Shown: positions 9,812 to 20,400 of the stretch, piece by piece
Position numbering within the stretch: position 1 is the first letter of the stretch
How the letters are laid out: each line of letters begins with the position of its first letter
Origin: Plectonema cf. radiosum LEGE 06105
Lineage (GTDB): Bacteria; Cyanobacteriota; Cyanobacteriia; Cyanobacteriales; Nostocaceae
Length of the DNA: 64,000 bases
NCBI RefSeq assembly: GCF_015207665.1
Contig: NZ_JADEWL010000021.1
Coordinates: forward strand, 1-64,000
Reading direction: 5' to 3'
Notes under the pieces: generated by a model
Databases searched by the model: none
Told to the model about the DNA's origin: nothing
Seen by the model: only the letters and a program-made list of their open reading frames with translations
Program-made: the position numbers and the translations under genes

Positions 9812-9893
9812 TTGTATTACCGATTGTTAATATATTATTTACGTTTTTATTAATAATTATTCTTGATTATTTTAATACATTGCGACGGTAATG

Positions 9894-9951
9894 GTTCGTA
9901 GTTGCGCTTTAGCGCATCTTAATCCGGAAGCGCTGAAGCGCAACTACGAAC
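9894..9951. repeat. GTTCGTAGTTGCGC inverted repeat
   Basis: The arms GTTCGTAGTTGCGCTT (9894-9909) and AAGCGCAACTACGAAC (9936-9951) are perfect inverted repeats around a 26-bp loop. Decayed relatives lie at 14159-14212 and about 49477-49543. It occupies the gap between the oxygenase and the Ser-module NRPS. Confidence 0.85.
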
Positions 9952-9957
9952 ATAATA

Positions 9958-12900
9958 TTACAGTTCGATTTCTTTGCGTCCTGTGGTTGGGGTATTCGAG
10001 TTTTGTTGCTGTATGGTGATTTGTAAGGCTTGGATATAAACGGCGATCGCCACAATTGTCGGTTTTTCAAAAATGCTTCTCAATGGTAAATCTAGTTCAA
10101 ATGTTTGTCGCAAGCGGGAGTTGATCCGAGTTGCTAAAAGTGAGTTACCACCCAAGTCAAAGAAGTTATCGTAAATTCCAACTTGTTCGAGTTTTAAAAC
10201 TTCTTTCCAGATAATAGCAATCATTTCTTCGGTAGAGTTGCGCGGTAGTACCTGATGAAACAATTTTACACCCATTTCATCCAGTGCTAACAAAGAACGT
10301 CTATCAATTTTACCGTTGGGTGTCAGCGGTATAGATTCCAAAATTACAAATGCAGAAGGTATCATGTAACTGGGTAATTTTGCTTCTAAGAAAGAGCGCA
10401 AAGATGTTTTTAGCTCGGCTGTTTCTGTTTCTTCTTGAATAGGAACAACATAAGCAACAAGTCGTGAATTATTATTTTGGTTTTGGCTTTGATATTCTTT
10501 GGCAATAACTACAGCAGTTTTAACTTCCGGATGTTGCAATAACACAACTTCAATTTCACCTAGCTCAATGCGGAAACCACGAATCTTCACCTGATAGTCA
10601 ATTCGTCCCAAAAATTCAATGTTCCCATCTGGTAAATAACGTGCTTTATCTCCAGTTTTGTATAATTTTGAACTCAACCTCACCCCGCCTTCGGCACCCC
10701 TCTCCTTAGTAAGGAGAGGGGAAGGGGGTGAGGTTTCATTAAACGGATTAGGAATAAAGCTTTGTGCTGTCAAATCGGGACGCTTAAGATACCCGCGTGC
10801 TAAACCATCACCTCCAATATACAATTCTCCAGCAACTCCAATCGGAACCTGACGTAAATGAGAATCGAGAATGTAAATTTGAGTATTGTGAATGGGAGTA
10901 CCAATCGGAATAGTAAAAGGATGGGGAGAAGTATTCTTAATACCTTTTTCCTCTTTCCTTCTGCCTTCTGCCTCCTGCCTTCTGCCTTCATAATAAGTTA
11001 CATCAATTGCGGCTTCTGTGGGACCGTAAAGGTTATGTAGTTGAGCATTAAGATGAGTAAAGAAACGTTTTTGGAGTTCAGATGTTAATGCTTCACCACT
11101 ACAAATCACTCTTTTGAGAGATGTACAAAATTCTAATTGTGGTTCTTCTAGAAAAGCTTCGAGCATCGAAGGAACAAAATGCAGCGTAGTAATTTGTTGC
11201 TCTTTAATTAAATTTACTAAATATCCACTGTCTTTATGTCCTCCGGGTTCAGCTATGATTAAAGTTGCGCCAAATAATAATGTCCAGAAAAATTCCCAAA
11301 CGGAAACGTCGAAGCTAAAGGGTGTTTTTTGCAAAACTCGGTCATCTGCTGTGAGTTGATAGGTTTGTTGCATCCAGTACAGCCGATTTACTAAGCCGCG
11401 ATGGGTGTTTATTACTCCTTTTGGTTTACCTGTAGAGCCAGAAGTATAAATAACATAAATACTATTTTCTGGAATTGTATTATTTACAGGATTAGATTGC
11501 AATAATTGAGCAGCATCTGAGAGAATTTCTGTAATTTTATCTTGAGTTAGAACCGTTTTTACTTGAGTTTCTTGCTTGATAAAATCTAATCGCTCTTGGG
11601 GATATTCTGGATCGAGGGGAACGTAAGCACCACCTGCTTTTAAAATAGCAAGGATAGCGATTACCATTTCTACAGAGCGTTCTAAACTAATACCAACTAA
11701 AACTTCTGATTGTACTCCGAGAGTTTGCAGGTAATGCGCTAACTGATTTGCTTTAGTATTAAGCTCTTGATAGGTAAGCAAATCATCCTTAAAAATTACC
11801 GCAGTTGCATTCGGGGTAAGCTCAACTTGTGCTTCAAATAATTCGTGGATGCATTGCTGCGGATATTCACTTTGCGTTAAATTCCACTCTGTTAATAACT
11901 GCTGTTGTGCATCGGTTAACACGGGTAATTTTATCAAAGAAGAAAAAGGATTATTCGCAATTGCTTCTAAAAGAGTATAGAAACTCACGAATAAACCAGA
12001 AATTCTCGAATCATCAAAGCGATTTGAATCATATTTAATTTTAAAAGTTAGTTCACTAGCTACCGATACCAGCATTGTCAAAGGAAAACTTGTCCATTCC
12101 AGAGAATTTACTTTTTCAATTTTCAATCCGTCTTGCGATCGCAATAATGAAGCATCAACCGGATAGTTTTCAAATACTAGAATATGCTCGAATAGCATTG
12201 AACCCCGTGGAATCTCGCTCCAGTTTTGAATTTCTAGTAACGGTGTATATTCATACTGTAATGCCTCTATTTGTTGAGTTTGCAGTTGTTGTAACCAGGG
12301 AATTAAAGATGCTTCGGGGTCAACTTGCACTCGTACTGGTAGAGTATTGATAAATAATCCTACCATTGATTCAGACCCGGTAAGCGTAGGGGGACGACCG
12401 GAACTGGTAGCACCAAAAACGATATCATCTTGATTAGAATAACGACTCAACAGGATAGCAAAAGCTCCTTGAATCAAAGTGTTTAGAGTGAATTGATGAT
12501 TCTTTGCTAAAGTTTTCAGGTTATTGGTAATAGAAGCTGGTAAAGAAATTTGTTGTTCAGTCCAATTAGGTTTTATTGAATTTGACGACGATTGTTTAAC
12601 TTGTAGAACATTAGGTGTAGAAAATCCTTCGAGTTGCGTTTTCCAAAATTTTTCAGCCGTTGATAAATCTTGCTCTCCCAACCAAGTAATATAGTCAGCA
12701 TAAGGACGATAGTTATAGATTAATAAATCAGGTAAATCTGCACCTTTATGAAATACTTGATATAGTTGAAAAACTTCTTTAAGAACTAATCCAGCTGACC
12801 AACCATCGATAATTAAATGGTGTTGCGTCCAAATCAGATGATAGCAGCTTTCTGTTAAATGAATTAAAGTAATCCGCAATAAAGGGGGAATTTTGAGGTC

Positions 12901-13251
12901 AAATCCCTGCTGTCTATCCTCCTCCAGAAAATCTTCTAACTTGTGCTGTTGTTCTTCCGGTGAGAATTCCCGCCAATCCTGCTGTTGCCAAGGTAAATCT
13001 AAAACCCGATATACTACTTGAAAAGATTGGTCTCGTTTTTCCCACCGAAAAGCCGTGCGTAATATAGAATGTCGTTGAAATACTTCATTCCAAGACTTTT
13101 GAAAAGCGATTACATCTGTCAATCCATCAACAGTAATACAAACTTGGGGTACATAAGCACCAGCATCCGGTGACAGCAAGCTGTGAAATAGTATACCTTG
13201 CTGCATCGGTGAAAGGGGATATATATTCTCAATATTTTTTTGTTTATCCAT
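9958..13251 (-). CDS. NRPS, one module: C-A(Ser)-PCP
   Basis: This is a 1097-residue synthetase. It opens directly with a condensation domain (YPLSPMQQGILFHSLL; HHLIIDGWS near residue 145), the form that normally follows an epimerisation domain and accepts a D-configured upstream residue. That fits the preceding synthetase, which ends in an E domain. The A domain (SGSTGKPKG near 607; FDVSVWEFF; LHFVPSML; VICSGEAL; NLYGPTEAAIDV) reads as D-V-W-H-I-S-L-I-D-K, close to published serine codes as I remember them. The carrier serine is in FFDLGGNSLLA near 1037. There is no thioesterase. Two repeat-derived inserts lie in the A domain, encoding RRQEAEGRRKEEKG and TSPPSPLLTKERG (DNA 10676-10735). Confidence 0.93.
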   Translation of the reverse strand: MDKQKNIENIYPLSPMQQGILFHSLLSPDAGAYVPQVCITVDGLTDVIAFQKSWNEVFQRHSILRTAFRWEKRDQSFQVVYRVLDLPWQQQDWREFSPEEQQHKLEDFLEEDRQQGFDLKIPPLLRITLIHLTESCYHLIWTQHHLIIDGWSAGLVLKEVFQLYQVFHKGADLPDLLIYNYRPYADYITWLGEQDLSTAEKFWKTQLEGFSTPNVLQVKQSSSNSIKPNWTEQQISLPASITNNLKTLAKNHQFTLNTLIQGAFAILLSRYSNQDDIVFGATSSGRPPTLTGSESMVGLFINTLPVRVQVDPEASLIPWLQQLQTQQIEALQYEYTPLLEIQNWSEIPRGSMLFEHILVFENYPVDASLLRSQDGLKIEKVNSLEWTSFPLTMLVSVASELTFKIKYDSNRFDDSRISGLFVSFYTLLEAIANNPFSSLIKLPVLTDAQQQLLTEWNLTQSEYPQQCIHELFEAQVELTPNATAVIFKDDLLTYQELNTKANQLAHYLQTLGVQSEVLVGISLERSVEMVIAILAILKAGGAYVPLDPEYPQERLDFIKQETQVKTVLTQDKITEILSDAAQLLQSNPVNNTIPENSIYVIYTSGSTGKPKGVINTHRGLVNRLYWMQQTYQLTADDRVLQKTPFSFDVSVWEFFWTLLFGATLIIAEPGGHKDSGYLVNLIKEQQITTLHFVPSMLEAFLEEPQLEFCTSLKRVICSGEALTSELQKRFFTHLNAQLHNLYGPTEAAIDVTYYEGRRQEAEGRRKEEKGIKNTSPHPFTIPIGTPIHNTQIYILDSHLRQVPIGVAGELYIGGDGLARGYLKRPDLTAQSFIPNPFNETSPPSPLLTKERGAEGGVRLSSKLYKTGDKARYLPDGNIEFLGRIDYQVKIRGFRIELGEIEVVLLQHPEVKTAVVIAKEYQSQNQNNNSRLVAYVVPIQEETETAELKTSLRSFLEAKLPSYMIPSAFVILESIPLTPNGKIDRRSLLALDEMGVKLFHQVLPRNSTEEMIAIIWKEVLKLEQVGIYDNFFDLGGNSLLATRINSRLRQTFELDLPLRSIFEKPTIVAIAVYIQALQITIQQQNSNTPTTGRKEIEL
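10676..10735. repeat. CCTCACCCC palindromic repeat in the Ser-module A domain
   Basis: A single-unit copy of the family at 4993. It is inserted in frame at the equivalent place, just before the YKTGD motif. Confidence 0.9.
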
Positions 13252-13521
13252 TTTTTATACTTAAGTGTGGAAGATTTTTAAAGTAAGCGATATTGCTTTG
13301 ACTAGAAATTCAGGATGAAGCTGTAACACGCAACTCTAGTTTATATCTCAAATTATAAAGTAACGAAGCGCCCATTCAAATATTAAATTAAACTTTTCAA
13401 ACATCCACTAAGGACGATACAAGCTATTTTAGCGAGATACTTTGTAAACGTGTCGCAAAAAACACTTGATCAATCAATAAATCATAGTAATATTCACTTA
13501 AGTACTTTTTGAGGGACAAAC

Positions 13522-14159
13522 TATGACTGTAAATAACATCTCAACGCAAATATTACCCATACCTATTTTTAATATTATTATTGGTAAACAGAACGAAACC
13601 TTTACTTACGATGCAAATGGAAATCTTTTAACCAGCTATCGAAGTCTTTGGTAGCAATCAACTAATTTTCGGTGGAGATGAAAGTGATTTAATTGATGCT
13701 TCTATCGGTAGCGAAGGTGGAAACCGAATCTATGGTGGTAGCGGTGACGATACTTTCATTCTTGGAAGTGGCGATAGCTTCGCTCGCTCCTTCGGAGATC
13801 GCATTATCGGTGGTGAAGGTGATGATAAGTTCTTCGTCATGAGTGGTGGTGATAATATCATTACAGGTGGTGCTGGTGCAGACCAATTCTGGATTGCTAC
13901 AGCAGAAATTCCCGATGCAGCCAACATCATTACTGACTTTACTTTAGGTGAAGATGTCCTTGGTATCGCTGGGTTAAGTATTGGCTTCGACGTTATTTTA
14001 TTTGACTTTATTTTAGATGAAGAGGGTATTGGCTTTGATGATTTGAGTATTACTCAACAAGAAGATAATACTTTGATTGCTGTAAATGGTTCCGATTTAG
14101 CGATATTACAAGGTATTGTTGCAACTAGCTTGAGTGAGGATAATTTTGCTTTCGCTTAG
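13522..14159 (+). pseudogene. RTX-type calcium-binding repeat protein, frameshifted
   Basis: An ATG at 13522 with a good ribosome-binding site (GAGGGAC) begins MTVNNISTQIL, but the frame stops after NLLTSYRSLW. The natural continuation (IEVFGSNQLIFGGDESDLIDAS) is in another frame that stays open to 14159. A one- or two-base change near 13635-13650 therefore breaks the gene. The second part carries glycine/aspartate nonapeptide repeats (GGSGDDTF, GGEGDDKF, GGAGADQF) of the haemolysin-type calcium-binding family, which are usually secreted. It lies on the opposite strand between two NRPS genes. A 22-bp palindromic insert at 13776-13797 adds eight in-frame codons. A sequencing error cannot be excluded. 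Confidence 0.75.
13776..13797. repeat. Small palindromic insert splitting a HIP1 octamer
   Basis: GCGAT (13771-13775) and ATCGC (13798-13802) flank a 22-bp CTTCGG/GCTTCGC-type segment. Removing it together with one AT restores GCGATCGC. AT appears to be a 2-bp target duplication. Confidence 0.65.
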
Positions 14160-14425
14160 TTCGTAGTTGCGATTGATTGCTGTAAATTAAGGGCTGAAGC
14201 CCAACTACAAACATTTAAAATAATTCGTAATTGATAATTCGTAATTCGTAGTTAAAGACTGTTTGAGACGGTGCGCCCTTCGGCATAGCTCAGGGACTAC
14301 CCAAAAATTACGAATTACGAATTAGTAAAAAGACGCGATATATCGCGTCTCTACAAAAATTTCGGTTTCCCAAAAAATCCGTTTCATACATCAAACTCCT
14401 AACTCCTAACTCCTAACTCCCCTTC

Positions 14426-17400
14426 CTACAAATCTTCCAAAATATCATCTAATTCATCTTGACTCAACTGCATTTGGGGAAAATCGGAAGGTGTATAACC
14501 TCCAATTTCATCACAACAAAGTTGAATCAGATTACGCAAAGCACTCAGATATAATTCACTAAGATTAATAATAGTACTTCTACGGTGAACTGCTTGAGAA
14601 TAAATCCAATCCAGCCTTAATTGACCTCCACTAATAATACTATTAATTTCTAGTAAAATATCTCGTTTACCGCGTTTGCTACGAACTGTACCCGTAGATT
14701 CTGTTGCTGGTTTTATCAAGGTTGATTCTGCAAAAACTCCATCAACTTGACCAAAATAATTAAATCGGATTTGTGGAGAAATGGCACTAAGTTGTGTTTG
14801 TATTTCTTGATTACCCAAATAGCGCAAAATACCATAATCAATTCCTCGGTTGGGAATTTGACGTAGTTGTTCTTTAATAGTTTTCAGAGCAGAAATTGTT
14901 TGTTTTTGGGCATCTTTTACTGTACTCAAATCCAGCCACACTGGAAACATGGTAGTAAACCAACCTACAGTACGAGATATATCTACTTCGTTAAATAAAT
15001 CTTCTCTTCCGTGTGCTTCTAAATCAATTAATAAACGTTTTTCTCCCGTCCATTTTTCAAAGGTTTGCACTAATGCTGTTAGTAATACATCATTAATTTG
15101 AGTTTGGTATGATAATGGTACTTGTTGTAATAAAGCTTGTGTTTCTTCAACAGTAAAAGTGATTGAAACTGTATTTGTTGTCGCAACAGTGTTATTTTCT
15201 ACTGAATAATCTAATGGTAAGGAATTTGCTGGTGATTTACAGACATTTTGCCAATATTTTACTGTTGATGAAGATATTTGAGATTGAGCATAATTTTGTA
15301 GAGATTTAGCCCAATATTGAAATGATGTAGTTTTTGGTGGTAATTGGATTTTTTGATGGGAAGTTAATTGTGTAAAAATCGTTTGTAAGTCAGATAATAA
15401 AATCCGCCAAGATATTCCATCGATAACTAAATGGTGAATTATAAATAGTAAGCGATTGGTATTATTATTAATATTATGATTATTTAATTTGAAAAATGCT
15501 ACACGTACTAATCCTGTTGTCAAATCAAGACTTGTTTGTAGTTGTGTTGCTGTTGTGGTTATTGTTGATTGTTGCTGTTTTTCATTTAAAGCTGATAAAT
15601 CAAATTGTAATAATGGAGTTTGTTTATTTATATAATTATCTACATCGGCATTAATTTGCTGTAAACCAAATTCTGTAGTTTGTTCTATATTTCGGAATTG
15701 TAAACGCAATGCGTCATGATGTGCGAAAAGTGTCTGTATGCTTTGCTCTATATATGTAAAGGAAATCGATTTATCAACTTCAAGCATAATCGATTGATTC
15801 CAGTGGTGGGAATCGGCAAGATTTTGAGCAAAAAACCAATGTTGAATTGGTGTTAAAGGTACAATACCTGTAATGATTCCTTGTTCTGCATTTACAGAAA
15901 CAGTATCCGCTACTGCTGCTAATTCTGCTATTGTTTGATATTGAAATAATTGTTTGGGTAATAAACGTAAACCAGCTTGACTGGCTTTGGCAATCACCTG
16001 TATTGCTAAAATTGAATCACCACCCAATTCAAAAAAGTTATCATGAATTCCGATTGATTCAATACCAAGTAATTGACTCCAAATTTGTGTTAATATTTGT
16101 TCTTGTTGTGTTCTTGCTTCTGCATGATTAATATTCTTATTATTACTATTATTATTCTGATTATTTGAAATATTTGGTTCCGGAAGAGCGCGACGATTAA
16201 TTTTACCATTAGGAGTTAATGGCATTTCTTCCAACATCATAAAGATAGCCGGAATCATATAATCGGGAAGTTTATTTTGGAGAAAATGACGTAATTGAGT
16301 TAAAAAATTATTTTCATTGACAGGATTTGTTAATACAAAGTAAGCGACTAATCGTTTATTTACAAATGTATCTTCCCATACTTTGGTAACAGCTTGATTA
16401 ACTTCGGGATGTTGATTCAAAGCACTTTCAATTTCTCCTAATTCAATCCGAAAACCTCTAATTTTTACTTGATTATCAAAACGTCCGAGATATTCAATAT
16501 TTCCGTTTGATAAGTAACGTGCTTTATCACCAGTTTTGTATAGACGTTTGTCTAAGAACCTCACCCCGTCCTGACGGACACCCCTCTCCTTATCAAGGAG
16601 AGGGGAAGAACTTACACCCCTCTCCTTATCAAGGAGAGGGGAAGAACTTACACCCCTCTCCTTACTAAGGAGAGGGGAAGGGGGTGAGGTTTTCTCTTCA
16701 AAAAACGGATTAGGAATTAATTTTTCTGCGGTTAATTCTGCTCGATTGAGATACCCCCGCATTAAACCATCACCCCCAAGATACAATTCACCGGGAATAC
16801 CTATGGGAACTGGTTGTAGATAGGAGTCGAGAATATAGGTTTGAGTATTTGCGATCGCACTTCCGATAGGAGGAGATTGGTAATTGGTAATTGGTAATTG
16901 GTAATTGGTAATTAATTCTTTTTCTCCTTGTCTCCTTGTCTCCTTGTCCCCCTGCTCCCTACTCCCTGCTCCCTGTTCCCTATCTCCAGATACTAGTGCA
17001 TAGGTTGAATATGTGGTATCTTCACTGGGACCGTAAAGATTATAAATATTTTCAATATGGTCATGTTGTTGGAGTTGTTGTACTAAACTTTGTTGTAACG
17101 CTTCTCCAGCTAAGTTAATTGTATTAACGGAATTAGGGATGGCTTTTAATTGCGATAATTGTAATATTGCACTTGGTACTGTATTAATTAAAGTAACTGA
17201 ATTTGCTGTATTCAGGTAGGGAAGTTGTAGAGCATTTTCTGCTAAAATTACTTTCCCACCCCAAGATAAAGGTACAAATAATTCAAATACAGATAAATCA
17301 AAACAAATGGAAGTTGATGCGAGTACTCCTGCAAGTTGTTTATCGGTGAACACATCCCGCGACCAATGAATTAATATTGTAGCACTACGGTGAGTAATTG

Positions 17401-20400
17401 CGACACCTTTGGGTTTTCCGGTAGAACCTGATGTGTAGATGACATAAGCTAAGTTTTCGGGTTCTATTTTTAGATTAATATTTGTTGTGTTTTGCTGAGT
17501 TATTATATTCCAATCACTTTTGAAGTGAACAACATTTAACGATTCCGAATTAGAAATTTCAAAATCCGAGTTCTGAATTAAAACAGATACCTCAGCATCT
17601 TTAAGCATATATGATAAACGTTCTTGGGGATATTTTGGATCTAAAGGAACATAAGCTCCTCCTGCTTTAAGAATAGCCAACAATCCAATTACCATATTTA
17701 TACGACGTTCGACGCAGATTCCTACCCGTGTTTCTGGTTTTACTCCCAATTTGATTAAATAATTAGCTAATTGATTTGACCTAATATTTAATTCTTGATA
17801 TGTAAGTTGTTGATTTTCGTCTACAATTGCAATACTATCAGGTATTTTCTCTACTTGTATTTCAAATAATTGATCAATAGAACTTTGGGGATAGTTTACT
17901 TGAGTTTGATTCCATTCAACAAGTAACTGTTGTTGTTCTGATACAGTTAATAAAGGTAATTCATAAAGTTTTTGTTGGGGATTTTCGACTATTGCTTGTA
18001 ATAAAGTTTGCCAATGTCCAATCATACGTTCAATAGTACTGACTTTAAACAAATCTTGGTTATACTCAAAGCTACCAATTAACCCGTTTGCTGTTTCACT
18101 CATGGACAGCGTTAAGTCAAATTTAGCCGTACCATTATCGCTATTAATCGGACTCCAACTTAAATCTTCTAATATCAAAGGTTGAATAGAAGCATTTTGC
18201 AACAGAAACATCACCTGGAACAACGGTGTATAACTTAAAGAACGTACTAATTGCAATTCATCTATCAACTGTTCAAAAGGTAAATCTTGATGAGCATAAG
18301 CACCTAAAGCAACTTCTCTAACTCTATTTAATAATTCCTCAAAAGTTGGATTTCCCGATAAACTTGTCCGCAAAGCAAGAGTATTCGCAAAACAACCAAT
18401 CAACCCTTCTAACTCAGCACGATGACGATTGGCGATCGCACTTCCAATGACAATATCTTCACTGTTACTATAGCGATACAATAACGTTTGAAATGCAGCT
18501 AATAAAGTCATAAATAGCGTACATCCAGATTTCTGACTCAATTGTTTGAGCGCTTGAGATAACTCTACAGATAATTCAAATTTTATACTTCCACCCCGTG
18601 TAGTTTGTACAGCACCACGAGGAAAATCAGTAGGTAACTCCAACAAATTAGGAGCATTTTGTAACTGATTATGCCAGTAATTTAACTGTTTTTTTCTTAC
18701 TTCTCCCTGAAGTAAATTTCTTTGCCAAGCTGCAAAATCAGCGTATTGAATTGGTAATTCATTTAACCTCACCCCCTTCCCCTCTCCTTGATAAGGAGAG
18801 GGGTGTCCGTCAGGACGGGGTGAGGTTTCCTCTTGATATATAAGAGCAACTTCTTTTACTAACACTCCCATCGACCAACCATCTGCAATAATATGATGCA
18901 AAGTTATGAGAATTACATGACTTTGAGAATTCAAACGCAGTAATTTTACCCTTAATAAAGGAGGTTTATCAAGTTGAAAAGGTTCTTGTGCTTCTTCTGT
19001 AGCTATTAGTTTTACTTTTTCTTGTTGAATTAGTTCAGTTAAATTAGTTAAATCAATTATTTGTAATTGAAATTCATTTATAGATAATAATTGAGCAACA
19101 GGTTTTCCTTCAACTGTGAAAAAAGCAGTACGTAAAACTTCGTGACGATTGATAATTTCTTGAAAACTAGCTTCAAGTACTAAAATATCAAGTTCACCGC
19201 TTATTTGTAGTGCAGCAGGTATATTATAAAAAGGACTATCCGGTTCCAATTCTGATAAAAACCACTGACGTTGTTGAGCAAAAGAAATCGGTAATTTATT
19301 TTGACGTTCGATTTTCTCAATTTTCGGTTGAATAAATTCTAATTTGCTTGTAGTAATAGCTTCAGCTATTCCAATAATCGTCGGATTTTCAAACAATATT
19401 CGTAAAGGTAACTCAACAGCAAACACTTCCCGAATTTGAGAAATTACACGAGTCGCAAGTAAAGAATGTCCCCCCAACTCAAAGAAATTATCATCAACAC
19501 TAATTCTTTCAACTCCTAGAATCTGCAACCAAATATTTACTAAAAGTTCTTCAATTGGATTACGAGCAGCAATCAAATTTCTCTTTTCTTGAATATCAAT
19601 TTGTTCAGGTAACGGCAAAGCTTTTCGATCAACTTTACGATTAGGAGTCAGGGGAAACTCTTCTAACATCATATAATCAGAAGGAATCATATAACCAGGT
19701 AACTTACTTTGTAGAAATTGCCTTAATTGAGTTATTGATACTTCTTCTTCCGCAATTAAATAAGCAATTAATTTTTCATCATCTTGATTATCATATAAAG
19801 TTACCACAGCTTGATTCACCTGTGGATGCTGCATCAAAACCGCTTCAATTTCCCCCAACTCAATCCGAAAACCACGTAACTTAACTTGATAATCAATTCT
19901 TCCCAAATACTCCAAATTCCCATCATGTAAATATCTTACTAAATCCCCCGTCTTATACAACTTAGAATCATGAATCTCTCTTTCCCCTCTTTCCTCAGCG
20001 CTCTCAGCGTCTCTGCGGTTAATTAATCCTACTTCCTCAATACTAAACCAATTATCAACAAACCTTTCCGCTGTCAATTCCGGTTGATTCAAATAACCAC
20101 TAGCTAATCCCACACCACCAATATATAACTGTCCCGCTACCCCTATAGGAACTGGTTGTAAATCATCATCAACAACATAAAACTGAGTATTATTAATCGG
20201 TTTACCAATCGCAACACAATCATTAATAAAATCACCCGTAATTTGAATTACACTAGACCATATTGTTGCTTCCGTTGGTCCATATAAATTCCATAATTCT
20301 TTACCACGTTTAACTAATTCTGCTGCTATTAATCTATCTAAAGCTTCTCCACCACTGAGAATTTTTAAGTTTTGACTTCCTTCCCATCCTGCTGTTAACA

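Noticed and set aside
10800-10991. Small minus-strand frame inside the Ser-module gene
   Set aside because: It is a shadow of repeat-rich coding sequence in another frame, as are many other short frames inside the NRPS genes.
13252-13521. Specific promoter pair before the RTX gene (TTGATC and TAGTAATAT)
   Set aside because: The match to a consensus is weak and the gene is broken, so there is not enough support to annotate it.
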